Part shown: one piece after another, positions 25,128 through 33,207 of the stretch
Layout: each line of letters starts with the position of its first letter
Numbering within the stretch: the first letter of the stretch is position 1
Source: Sphingoaurantiacus capsulatus
GTDB taxonomy: Bacteria; Pseudomonadota; Alphaproteobacteria; Sphingomonadales; Sphingomonadaceae
Assembly (NCBI RefSeq): GCF_042648405.1
Contig: NZ_JBHRXV010000013.1
Location: forward strand, 3,880 to 67,879
Direction of reading: 5' to 3'
DNA length: 64,000 nucleotides
Translations under genes and position numbers: made by a program
Notes under the pieces: model-generated
Seen by the model: only the letters and a program-made list of their open reading frames with translations
Databases searched by the model: none
Told to the model about the DNA's origin: nothing

Positions 25128-26276
25128 ATGGCGCTCGACCTCGAAACCCGTGACCAACTGATCGACATGGTCCGCCGCTTCGTGTCGGAGCGATTGCGTC
25201 CCTTGGAGGCGCACATCTCGGAGACCGACGAGGTGCCCGAGGCGGTCGTCGCCGAAATGCGCGAGTTGGGCCTGTTCGGGCTGACGATACCGGAAGGATA
25301 CGGCGGCCTCGGCCTGTCGATGGAGGAGGAATGCCTCGTCGCCATCGAGCTGGGGCGCACGTCGCCGGCGTTTCGCTCGGTGTTCGGCACCAACGTCGGC
25401 ATCGGCAGCCAGGGGCTGGTGATGTTCGGGTCGGACGAACAGAAAGCGAAATGGCTGCCCGGCATCGCCAGCGGCGAGATCGTCACCAGCTTCGCGCTGA
25501 CCGAGCCGGAAGCGGGCTCCGACTCCGCCGCGGTGAAGACCCGCGCGCGGCTGGATGGCGATGCCTATGTGCTCGATGGGCAGAAGATCTTCATCACCAA
25601 TGCCGACAAGGCCGGGCTGTTCACGGTGATGGCGCGCACCGACCCCGACAAGGCGGGGGGTGCAGGGGTGAGCGCCTTCCTCGTTCCCGGCGATCTCCCC
25701 GGCCTCCATGTCGGCCCACCTGAGAAGAAGATGGGCCAGCAGGGGGCCCATGTCTGCACCGTCAGCTTCGATGGGGTGCGCGTTCCCATCGAGAACCGGC
25801 TTGGCGCCGAGGGCGAAGGCTTCAAGGTGGCGATGAAGGTGCTCGACCGCGGGCGGCTGCACATCTCCGCGGTCTGCGTCGGCGTCGCCGAGCGGCTGAT
25901 CGCCGACTGCGTGGCGTTCGCGGCGGAGAGGAAGCAGTTCGGCAAGGCCATCGCCGAGTTCCAGCTCATTCAGGCGATGATCGCTGACTCGAAGACCGAA
26001 AGCCTTGCGGCCAAGGCGCTGACCTTGGAGACGGCCCGCACCCGCGACAGCGGCAAGAGCGTCACGCTCGAAGCGGCGGCGGCGAAGCTGTTCGCGTCGG
26101 AGATGGTCGGCCGTGTCGCCGACCGCGCGGTGCAGATCCACGGCGGCGCCGGCTACATCGCCGACTATGGCATCGAGCGCTTCTACCGCGATGTGCGCAT
26201 CTTCCGCATTTACGAAGGCACCAGCCAGATCCAGCAGATCGTCATCGCCCGCGAAACGATGAAGGCGGGCGGATAG
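25128..26276 (+). CDS. acyl-CoA dehydrogenase
   Basis: The 382-residue flavoenzyme has TIPEGYGGLGLS (~residue 50), the FAD/substrate signature FALTEPEAGSDSAAVKTRA, FITNADKAGLF, AERKQFGKAI, QIHGGAGYIADYGIERFYRD, and the catalytic-base region IYEGTSQIQQ with Glu363. This is the layout of short/medium-chain acyl-CoA dehydrogenases, which make the alpha,beta double bond for the crotonases. ATG 25128 is 11 bp after the penicillin-acylase stop. The frame is open further 5' within the acylase gene but lacks motifs there. It is the last gene of the plus-strand operon. Confidence 0.9.
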   Translation: MALDLETRDQLIDMVRRFVSERLRPLEAHISETDEVPEAVVAEMRELGLFGLTIPEGYGGLGLSMEEECLVAIELGRTSPAFRSVFGTNVGIGSQGLVMFGSDEQKAKWLPGIASGEIVTSFALTEPEAGSDSAAVKTRARLDGDAYVLDGQKIFITNADKAGLFTVMARTDPDKAGGAGVSAFLVPGDLPGLHVGPPEKKMGQQGAHVCTVSFDGVRVPIENRLGAEGEGFKVAMKVLDRGRLHISAVCVGVAERLIADCVAFAAERKQFGKAIAEFQLIQAMIADSKTESLAAKALTLETARTRDSGKSVTLEAAAAKLFASEMVGRVADRAVQIHGGAGYIADYGIERFYRDVRIFRIYEGTSQIQQIVIARETMKAGG

Positions 26277-26300
26277 AGCACGACATACCAACCACAGCAT

Positions 26301-26402
26301 CGTCATCCCCGCGAAGGCGGGGAACCAGCACGAACGAATAGGCGCCCGCAGAGCGGGCACGTCATTTGAATGGACTGGGTCCCCGCCTTCGCGGGGAGGA
26401 CG
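26301..26402. repeat. paired REP-like hairpins (BIME-type) between convergent genes
   Basis: TCCCCGCGAAGGCGGGG (26306-26322) is repeated in inverse orientation at 26381-26397, and each arm is itself a small hairpin (CCCCGC, GAAG loop, GCGGGG). The whole lies between the ends of the acyl-CoA dehydrogenase gene and the convergent TonB-receptor gene. This fits a dispersed intergenic REP pair that also serves as a transcription stop. Whether it recurs genome-wide cannot be tested here. Confidence 0.65.
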
Positions 26403-26456
26403 AAAAGGAAAGGGCGGCGTGCCTTCCGGCGCGCCGCCCTTCGATTGCTCTGCCGC

Positions 26457-29306
26457 CTAGAACTTGAAGCGGGCGCCGACGTAGAACTGCCGGCCGGTGT
26501 GGTGATAGACGCTCAGCCGGTCGGCGGCGCTGTCGATATACTGGTCGGTGTATTCGTCGGTCAGGTTGATCGCCTCGGCGGTCAGCGTGATGTTGTCGGT
26601 CAGCTTGAACGACGCCGACATGTCGACGTTGAGCGAGCCGTGCGTCCCCTCCACGTTGTTGAAGGTCGGCTGGCCGGCGTTGGTGTTGAACACCGGCCCC
26701 GCCCCCGGCGCGACGCCGTTGCGGCCCGGCACCGTGGTGAGGAAGCCGCTGCGATAGGCGAGCGAGCCGCGCAGCGAGAACACCTCGTCCTCATAATAGA
26801 GCGTGGCGTTGGCGCTGTGCTTCGACAGGTTGACCAGCGGGTGGATCACCACCGGCGCGCCGGCCGAGGTCGCCAGCGGATATTCGATCTCCGACTTCAC
26901 ATAGGTGTAGTTCGCCTGGATACCCATGTTCTCGCCGAAGCTGCCGAGGAAGGTGAACGGTGCCTGGAAGCCGAGTTCGAGACCCTTCAGCTCGCCGCCG
27001 TCGCTGTCGACCGGCTGGGTGACGGTGAACAGGTCGGTCGGCTGCACCGTCGTGCCGACGAGCAGGCTGTCGGGCAGGCCGAGCTGGTTGAACGGGATCG
27101 ACTGGACGCTCGTCGCGACGAAGCTCGAGATATCCTTGTAGAACAGGCCGACGACGACGGCGGCGTTCTTGGCGAAATACCATTCGAACGAGAAGTCGAC
27201 ATCGGTCGCCTTGGTCGGGCTGATGAACGGGTTGCCGAGCGTCAGCGTGCGGTTGCCGCCGCTGATCGAGAAGGAGCCGCCCGGGTTGACGGTGCCGAGG
27301 TTCGGGCGGGCGATTACCTTCGCCACCGCGGCGCGGAGGACGACATCCTCGCTGACGTCGAGGCTGAGGTTCGCCGAGGGCAGCCAGTTGTCGTAGGTCC
27401 GCTCGACTTCGACCAAGGTGTAGCCCGGTGCCGGGCCGCCATTCTGGTAGCCGGTCGAGGTCTGCTTGGTTTCGACATAGCGCAGGCCGGCATCGGCGCG
27501 CAGGCGCATGCCGCCGACCTCGCTGTCCAACGCCGCCTGCAGGAAGCCTGCCGTGCTGCGCTCGTCGACGGTGACGAAATTGCCGCGGGCGCTGGCGTTC
27601 GGAATGCCGGTCAGCGCGAAGCGGCCGGTGTTTGAATAGATGCCGAGATTGTCGGCGAACGCCTGCAAATTCGGGATGACGAAAGTGCGCGGCGAGCCGT
27701 TGATGCTGGTGCCGCTGTCGATCGAATATTGCGAGCTGAGCGGCCCGAGCCCGCCGGCCGGTACGAGGCCCGCCACATCGGTCTCGCTGGCGCGGCGATA
27801 CTCCTCGGAGTCGAAGCTGTACTTCTTGTAGTCGGCGCCGCCGCGGATCTTCAGCGTCTCGGTCGCGTCGAACTCCAGCTCGGCGCGGCCGGTCTTGAAG
27901 GTGTTGTCGACATATTGCGGCCGCAGGCGGATTTCACCGAGGATGAAGCTCGCCGGGTTGGTGACGTCGAGGTTGCCGTAGGTGATCGTCGGGTTGCGGC
28001 CGTTGGTGAAATTATAGGCGAAGCCGTTGACGTTGTTCGCATCGAGCGCGACCGTCGTCTGGATCGGGTTGGCGAAGGCCGACTTCGAATAGCCGCCGAT
28101 CAGGTCGAGGCGCAGCCGCTCGCCGAGCTCCTGCTCGAGGTTGGCGGTGTACTGCTGGAACTTGGTGCGCAGCTTGTCGAAGCGCGATTCGACGCGAACG
28201 TCGACGCCGTTGAACGTGCCCGACACCAGGCTGTTTGTCGCGTCGACCTGCGCGCCCGGCAGGATCACCGTCTGCGGCTTGCCGGTGCCCGAGCGGCTGA
28301 ACGAGATCGCCTCGAGATACTGCTCGGCGCGCTGCGACTTGAAGTCGGCATAGAGCGTGTCGAACGTCAGCAGCGTCGAATCCTGCGGCGCCCACTGCAG
28401 CGAGGCGGTGAGGCCGAGGCGCTTGTTGTCATATTTGTAGCTGTCGTAGCGCGGGATGCGCGGATGGAAGAAGGCGTAGCCCTGCGTGGCGCCGGTGGGC
28501 AGCGTCGACGTGGTCGCGAAGCCGCCGTTGTCGGTGCCGCGCTCCCAGCGCACCGTCGAGGGGCCTTCCTCGGTGGTGTTGCGCTCGGAATAGGAGGCCG
28601 AGAGCAGGATGCCGATCGTGTTGTCGGCGCTCTTGGTCGAGAACACGCCGGCGAGCTTCGGGTCGATCTTGCCCGACAGGTCGTTGTAGCCGCCCTGCAC
28701 CGAGCCGGCGATCGTCATGTCCTCGCGATAGTCGAACGGACGCGCAGTCTGCAGGTCAACGGTGGCGCCGAGCGAGCCTTCCTCGACATTGGCCGAGGCG
28801 GTCTTGCGCACCGTGATCGAGTTGAAGAGTTCGGACGCGAACACGTTGAAGTCGAAGCTGCGGCCACGGTTGGCGCCGCCCGAGGCGTCGGCGCCGCCGG
28901 TGGTCGACAGGCCTTCCATGCCGTTGATGCGCACGCGGGTGAACACCGGGCCGAGGCCGCGGACGGTGATCTGACGGCCTTCGCCCTGATCGCGCGTGAT
29001 CGCGACGCCGGGGATGCGCTGCAGCGATTCAGCAAGGTTGTTGTCGGGGAAGTCGGCGATGTCCTCCGCCTTGATGACGTCGACGATCGAGGTCGACAGC
29101 CGCTTTTCGGCGAGCGAGGCGCCGAGCGAGGCGCGGAAGCCCGTGACGATGATCTCTTCGGCGTCTGCATCGAGCGTGCCGGGCGCCGGTTCGGCGGCGG
29201 CGCTATCCTGCGCCTGCGCGGCGCTGCCCATCGCGAGCAGCGAGGCGGTGCCCAGCAGCAGCGTCAGCTTCGCCGGATGGACAATGGACGTCGGTCGGTT
29301 GCGCAT
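26457..29306 (-). CDS. TonB-dependent receptor (Caulobacter type), pectin/oligogalacturonate locus
   Basis: The 949-residue outer-membrane receptor has a signal peptide ending SAAQAQ (residue ~33), a TonB box-like EEIIVTGFRASL (~50), and a plug domain with DNNLAESLQRIPGVAITRD, VRGLGP and RINGME, then a long beta-barrel ending in the C-terminal Phe of FYVGARFKF. This matches the TIGR01782-type receptors that import plant oligosaccharides in sphingomonads and Caulobacter. It is divergent from the pectate lyase gene, with a perfect LacI operator 65 bp upstream, so it is the probable importer of oligogalacturonides across the outer membrane. Start ATG 29306 has AGGGGAG upstream. Confidence 0.9.
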   Translation of the reverse strand: MRNRPTSIVHPAKLTLLLGTASLLAMGSAAQAQDSAAAEPAPGTLDADAEEIIVTGFRASLGASLAEKRLSTSIVDVIKAEDIADFPDNNLAESLQRIPGVAITRDQGEGRQITVRGLGPVFTRVRINGMEGLSTTGGADASGGANRGRSFDFNVFASELFNSITVRKTASANVEEGSLGATVDLQTARPFDYREDMTIAGSVQGGYNDLSGKIDPKLAGVFSTKSADNTIGILLSASYSERNTTEEGPSTVRWERGTDNGGFATTSTLPTGATQGYAFFHPRIPRYDSYKYDNKRLGLTASLQWAPQDSTLLTFDTLYADFKSQRAEQYLEAISFSRSGTGKPQTVILPGAQVDATNSLVSGTFNGVDVRVESRFDKLRTKFQQYTANLEQELGERLRLDLIGGYSKSAFANPIQTTVALDANNVNGFAYNFTNGRNPTITYGNLDVTNPASFILGEIRLRPQYVDNTFKTGRAELEFDATETLKIRGGADYKKYSFDSEEYRRASETDVAGLVPAGGLGPLSSQYSIDSGTSINGSPRTFVIPNLQAFADNLGIYSNTGRFALTGIPNASARGNFVTVDERSTAGFLQAALDSEVGGMRLRADAGLRYVETKQTSTGYQNGGPAPGYTLVEVERTYDNWLPSANLSLDVSEDVVLRAAVAKVIARPNLGTVNPGGSFSISGGNRTLTLGNPFISPTKATDVDFSFEWYFAKNAAVVVGLFYKDISSFVATSVQSIPFNQLGLPDSLLVGTTVQPTDLFTVTQPVDSDGGELKGLELGFQAPFTFLGSFGENMGIQANYTYVKSEIEYPLATSAGAPVVIHPLVNLSKHSANATLYYEDEVFSLRGSLAYRSGFLTTVPGRNGVAPGAGPVFNTNAGQPTFNNVEGTHGSLNVDMSASFKLTDNITLTAEAINLTDEYTDQYIDSAADRLSVYHHTGRQFYVGARFKF

Positions 29307-29370
29307 CGATCACTCCCCTAGGCGGCTCTATGGCCGTTTCGACTAGCGATGTCCTCCGGCATCTTTGCCG

Positions 29371-29388
29371 AATGACACCGGTGTCATT
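29371..29388. promoter_or_regulatory. LacI-type operator 1 (perfect palindrome), TonB receptor/pectate lyase promoter
   Basis: AATGACACCGGTGTCATT is a perfect 18-bp dyad centred on CCGG, as is common for LacI/GalR-family sites. Related sites occur at 29521, 34085, 35274 and 36019, all in promoters of the pectin locus, one of them next to the LacI gene itself. Confidence 0.75.
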
Positions 29389-29519
29389 CTTGAGTGGAAA
29401 ACGACGGCGGCGCAGCCGCTCCCCACCCCGATTTGAATTTGCACTGAGACGGCGAACCGCCTCCTACTCCCCAAAGCGACGACACAACAGGCCGCGCCGA
29501 CACCGCTTGTTCTTTAAGA

Positions 29520-29534
29520 GTAACCGGTGTCATA
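29520..29534. promoter_or_regulatory. LacI-type operator 2, pectate lyase leader
   Basis: TAACCGGTGTCAT (29521-29533) lies 56 bp before the pectate lyase start. A further half-site CCGGTGTCA is at 29557-29565. The gap 29307-29588 has no gene; it holds the two operators and the divergent promoters of the receptor and lyase genes. Confidence 0.65.
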
Positions 29535-29588
29535 ATGAATGTGAAACGAGAGAAGGCCGGTGTCAAGGCCGCTTTGGGGAGAGAAAAA

Positions 29589-30938
29589 ATGCTGCTTTTA
29601 CGAGCGGTTGCGCTTGGATTGGCGTTGATGACCACGCCGATGGCGCTCGCCGCGACCGCTTTCCCCGGTGCGGTCGGCTGGGCCGCCGCCACTCCCGGCG
29701 GGCGCGGCGGGCAGGTGATTCGCGTGACCAATCTGAATGCAGATGGCCCCGGCTCGCTGCGCGCGGCGATCAACGCCAAGGGCCCGCGGATCATCGTGTT
29801 CGAGGTCGGCGGCGTCATCGACATGAAGCGCACGACGCTGACCATCGGCGAGCCCTTCGTCACCATCGCCGGGCAGACCGCGCCCTCACCCGGCATCACC
29901 CTCATCCGCGGCGGCATCGACGTGAAGACGCACGACGTCATCATGCGCCACATCCGCGTCCGGCCCGGGGTCGACGGGCAGGCCAAGCGCAGCGGCTGGG
30001 AAGTGGACGCGCTGTCGACGGTCGGCGCCTACAATATCATCGTCGACCATTGCACGATGACCTGGGCGCTCGACGAGAATCTCTCCGCCTCGGGCCCGCG
30101 CTTTACCGGCAAGACGGTGGAGGAGTGGCGGCGCGGCACCTCGCGCAACATCACCTTCTCCTACAACCTCCTCGCCGAAGGCCTCGCCGACGCCAGCCAC
30201 CCGAAGGGCGAGCATTCCAAGGGCTCGCTGCTGCACGACAACGCCACCGGCATCCTCATTTACCGCAACCTCTATGCCCACAATGTCGAGCGCAATCCGC
30301 TGCTGAAGGGCGGCGTCCACGCGGCGGTGGTCAACAATCTCATCTACGACCCCGGCAAGCGTGCCATCCACTATAACCTCATGGCGCTCGAATGGGCGGG
30401 GCAGGACTATCAGACCGGCGAACTCGCCGCCGTCGGCAACGTCATGCGCGGCGGCCCCTCGACCGACGAGCGGCTGCCCTTCCTGATGTTAGGGGGCGAC
30501 GGCGACCTGCGCTACCACGGTCGCGACAACATCGCCGTCGACAAGCATGGCGCCCAGCTGCCGATGTTCGGCCGCTACGGCGAGACGCGCGCCAAGCTGA
30601 TCGAGGCCGACAAGCCGACCGTGTGGCCCGAGAAGCTCGACGTGCTGCCGGCGCGCGATGTCGAAACCCATGTGCTCGCCAACGCCGGCGCGCGGCCGTG
30701 GGACCGCGACGAGCATGACATCCGCGTGCTGTTCTTCGTCGCCGAAGGCCGCGGCGAGATCATCGACGACGAAGCGGTGGTCGGCGGCTACCCCGAGGCC
30801 ACGCCGACCCGCGCGGCGTTTGTGGCCGCCGAGTGGAACCTCGACACGATGGAGCCGAAATCGGGCCGCTATCCGGGGCAGAAAGGGCCGATCCAGGAAA
30901 GCCTGTCGGCGCGCGACCGCGCGATGCGGCGCAACTGA
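29589..30938 (+). CDS. secreted pectate lyase-like beta-helix protein
   Basis: The 449-residue protein starts MLLLRAVALGLALMTTPMALA (signal peptide). The mature part opens TAFPGAVGWAAATPGGRGGQ, then IRVTNLNADGPGSLRAAI and IIVFEVGGVIDM. These are standard for PL1-type pectate lyases and related right-handed beta-helix proteins of proteobacteria. The later IIVDHCTMTWALDENLS and ISFSYN-like repeats (NITFSYNLL) continue the helix. The family beta-eliminates polygalacturonate with Ca2+. GGGGAGAGAAAA gives the ribosome site for ATG 29589; an ATG at 29535 would overlap the operator and is less likely. It is followed, with a 1-base overlap, by a cupin gene, and controlled by operators 1 and 2. Confidence 0.85.
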   Translation: MLLLRAVALGLALMTTPMALAATAFPGAVGWAAATPGGRGGQVIRVTNLNADGPGSLRAAINAKGPRIIVFEVGGVIDMKRTTLTIGEPFVTIAGQTAPSPGITLIRGGIDVKTHDVIMRHIRVRPGVDGQAKRSGWEVDALSTVGAYNIIVDHCTMTWALDENLSASGPRFTGKTVEEWRRGTSRNITFSYNLLAEGLADASHPKGEHSKGSLLHDNATGILIYRNLYAHNVERNPLLKGGVHAAVVNNLIYDPGKRAIHYNLMALEWAGQDYQTGELAAVGNVMRGGPSTDERLPFLMLGGDGDLRYHGRDNIAVDKHGAQLPMFGRYGETRAKLIEADKPTVWPEKLDVLPARDVETHVLANAGARPWDRDEHDIRVLFFVAEGRGEIIDDEAVVGGYPEATPTRAAFVAAEWNLDTMEPKSGRYPGQKGPIQESLSARDRAMRRN

Positions 30939-31336
30939 TGCTGGCGCTTGCCCTCCTCGCCGCCGCCGCAACCGTCGCGCCGCCAATGGTCGTCGTCGAC
31001 CAGCAGGCGGTGATGCGCCGCGAGCCCGTGCCGCACGGCGCGATCGGCATGAGCACCGCCTACCGGATCAGCGACGTGGCGCCGGGCCGCACCATGGAAT
31101 TCCGCCGCCGCGTCCTCGACGTCGGCGCCGCGATCGGCGCGCATGTCATCGACCATGACGAGGTCTATTATGTGCTGGCCGGCGAGGGCGAGGTGCTGTC
31201 CGACGGTAAGACGGCGGTGCTGAAGCCGGGGATGGCGGCGTATCTTTACAAGGGCGCCAATGTCGGGATTACGCAGCGGGGCAAGGTGCCGCTGGATCTG
31301 ATCGTGTCCTACCCGTTGGCGGCGAAGAAGCCGTAA
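30938..31336 (+). CDS. exported cupin-domain protein, KdgF-like candidate
   Basis: The 132-residue protein has a short hydrophobic leader (MLALALLAAAATVAPPM) and a single cupin barrel with the metal-binding run HVIDHDEVYYVLAGEGEVLS (two His, Glu) and GMAAYLYKGANVGI. KdgF is a small cupin that linearises 4,5-unsaturated galacturonate to the ketonised form before KduI. The position right after pectate lyase (TGATG overlap) and within the same regulon supports that role. A signal-bearing version would act in the periplasm, which is unusual. Alternative: a generic sugar-binding cupin. Confidence 0.6.
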   Translation: MLALALLAAAATVAPPMVVVDQQAVMRREPVPHGAIGMSTAYRISDVAPGRTMEFRRRVLDVGAAIGAHVIDHDEVYYVLAGEGEVLSDGKTAVLKPGMAAYLYKGANVGITQRGKVPLDLIVSYPLAAKKP

Positions 31337-31350
31337 TCAGCCACCCACGT

Positions 31351-31420
31351 CCGTCATACCGGCGAAAGCCGGTATCCAGTCGGCGGGTGGTCTGGATACC
31401 GGCTTTCGCCGGTATGACGG
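31351..31420. repeat. 29-bp perfect inverted repeat (REP-like hairpin) between convergent genes
   Basis: Arms 31351-31379 and 31392-31420 are exact reverse complements over 29 bp with a 12-nt spacer. Each arm contains ATACCGGC, a GAAA loop and GCCGGTAT, i.e. its own hairpin. It separates the plus-strand cupin gene from the minus-strand kdgK gene and should act as a bidirectional stop. Its sequence differs from the REP pair at 26301, so two REP families are present. Confidence 0.7.
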
Positions 31421-31448
31421 TTAGTGGGTTGGGGAAGAGCAGCCGCCC

Positions 31449-32453
31449 CTACCGCCGAACGTCGAAATTACCCTCGGCAAACGCCGCGAGATCGGCGCGC
31501 GTGAACAGCGACGCATCCCCCGGCAGCGAATGCTTGAGGCAGGTCAACGCCAACCCGCTGTGCACCGCCTTCTCCAGCCCCGCGCCATCGAGCAACCCGT
31601 GCAGCACGCCGGCCGCAAACGCATCGCCCGCGCCGATGCGATCGACGATGCCCGCGACGATCACCTCTTCGGTCTGCCACTGCCCATCGCGCGCATCGAG
31701 CCGCGCCGCGATCCGATGCCGGTCGGCATCGTCGACATGGCGCGCGGTCGAGGCGATCAGCTTGAAATTCGGGAAGGCGTCAAACGCCGCCTGCGCCGCC
31801 TCGCGCCGCCGCACCTCGCCGTCGCCCGAGAAGGGCTTGTCCAGCAGCAGCGCGATGTCGCGGTGGTTGCCGAAGAACAGCTCCGCCTCAGCGACCAGTT
31901 CGCGCAGGATCGCGCGCGGATCACCGTCCCAGCTCTCCCACAGCTTCGCGCGGTAATTGCCGTCGAAGCTGATGCGCACGCCGGCGGCCTTCGCGGCCTT
32001 CACCGCCGCCTTCGCCGCCGCCGCGCCAGCCGGCCCAAGCGCCGGGGTGATCCCCGACACATGCAGCCATTCGACGCCGTCCAGCGCCGCCGCCCAATCG
32101 ACCTCGCCGGCGGCAAGCGCGAACGCCGACTGCGCGCGGTCATAGACGATGTCCGACGCGCGAAGCCCCGCGCCGGGCGTCAGGAAATAGAGACCCAATC
32201 GCCCCGGCCCCGTCGTCACCGTCGAAGTATCGACCCCACGCCGCCGCAGCTCGGCGATGGCGCCGTGGCCGATGACATTGTCCGGCACCCGCGACACCAT
32301 CCGCGTCGCATGGCCAAGCGCCGACAGCCCAATCGCGACGTTCGCTTCGGCCCCGCCGAAGTGGAGGTCGAGCCGCGGCGACTGGAACAGCAGCTCGCGC
32401 CCCGACGGGGTCAGCCGCAGCAGCAACTCGCCGAAGCAGGCAACGCGCGCCAT
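31449..32453 (-). CDS. kdgK: 2-keto-3-deoxygluconate kinase (PfkB family)
   Basis: The 334-residue PfkB kinase starts MARVACFGELLLRLTP, has the substrate motif FGGAEANVAIGLSALG (~residue 38), SFDGNYRAKLW (~160, typical of KDG kinases), and the ATP/catalytic motif DRIGAGDAFAAG with the catalytic Asp (~283). It phosphorylates 2-keto-3-deoxygluconate to KDPG in the cytoplasm. The frame is open another 30 codons but MARVACFG is the conserved start; it lies 1 bp after the KduD stop. It completes, with KduI, KduD and KdgA, the route from unsaturated galacturonate to pyruvate and glyceraldehyde-3-phosphate. Confidence 0.9.
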   Translation of the reverse strand: MARVACFGELLLRLTPSGRELLFQSPRLDLHFGGAEANVAIGLSALGHATRMVSRVPDNVIGHGAIAELRRRGVDTSTVTTGPGRLGLYFLTPGAGLRASDIVYDRAQSAFALAAGEVDWAAALDGVEWLHVSGITPALGPAGAAAAKAAVKAAKAAGVRISFDGNYRAKLWESWDGDPRAILRELVAEAELFFGNHRDIALLLDKPFSGDGEVRRREAAQAAFDAFPNFKLIASTARHVDDADRHRIAARLDARDGQWQTEEVIVAGIVDRIGAGDAFAAGVLHGLLDGAGLEKAVHSGLALTCLKHSLPGDASLFTRADLAAFAEGNFDVRR

Positions 32454-32454
32454 C

Positions 32455-33207
32455 TCAGCGCGCGAGCCAGCCGCCGTCGACGGCGAGCACATGGCCGTTG
32501 ACGTAGTCCGACGCCGGCGAGGCGAGGAACACCGCCGCGCCACCGAGGTCCTCCGATGCGCCCCAGCGCCCGGCGGGAATACGGTCGAGGATCGAACGGT
32601 TGCGCGCTTCGTCTGCTTGCAAGGCCGCGGTGTTGTTAGTGGCGATATAGCCCGGCGCGATGGCGTTGACGTTGACGCCCTTCGCCGCCCACTCGTTGGC
32701 GAGCAGCTTGGTCAGCCCCGCCACACCCGACTTCGACGCGGTATAGCTCGGCACGCGGATGCCGCCCTGGAAGCTCAGCATCGAGGCGATGTTGATGATC
32801 TTGCCACGTCGTCGAGCGATCATGTGCTTGCCCGCCGCCTGGCAAAGAAAGAACACCGACTTCAGATTGGTGTCGATCACCGCGTCCCAGTCTTCCTCGG
32901 TGAAGTCGACCGCGTCGGCACGGCGGATGATGCCGGCGTTGTTGACGAGGATATCGAGTCCGCCGAGCCCCTCCACCGCCTGCGCCACCACGCCCTCCAC
33001 CGGTGCGATCGACGACAGGTCGGCGCCGATCAGCAGCGCACGCCGGCCCAGCCCCTCGATCCGCGCCGCCGTCTCGGTCGCCGGCGACCGGCCGACCAGC
33101 GCCACGTCGGCGCCCGCCTCGGCGAGCGCCACCGCGATGCCCTGCCCGATGCCGGTGTTGGCGCCGGTGACGACCGCGACCCGGCCACTGAGGTCGAACG
33201 CGCCCAT
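32455..33207 (-). CDS. kduD: 2-deoxy-D-gluconate 3-dehydrogenase / 5-keto reductase
   Basis: The 250-residue SDR matches KduD: TGANTGIGQGIA, ILVNNAGIIRRADAVDF, the VFFLCQAAGKHM segment, SMLSFQGGIRVPSYTASKSG with catalytic Tyr and Lys, and NVNAIAPGYIATNNT. KduD reduces 2,5-diketo-3-deoxygluconate to 2-keto-3-deoxygluconate with NAD(P)H. ATG 33207 overlaps the KduI stop by one base. The residues RVPSYTASK and GYIATNNT are, from family memory, diagnostic for KduD over general SDRs. Confidence 0.93.
   Translation of the reverse strand: MGAFDLSGRVAVVTGANTGIGQGIAVALAEAGADVALVGRSPATETAARIEGLGRRALLIGADLSSIAPVEGVVAQAVEGLGGLDILVNNAGIIRRADAVDFTEEDWDAVIDTNLKSVFFLCQAAGKHMIARRRGKIINIASMLSFQGGIRVPSYTASKSGVAGLTKLLANEWAAKGVNVNAIAPGYIATNNTAALQADEARNRSILDRIPAGRWGASEDLGGAAVFLASPASDYVNGHVLAVDGGWLAR

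Noticed and set aside
27729..29321. A 530-codon open frame on the plus strand
   Set aside because: It is antisense to the TonB receptor gene, which has full family features and a clear ribosome site.
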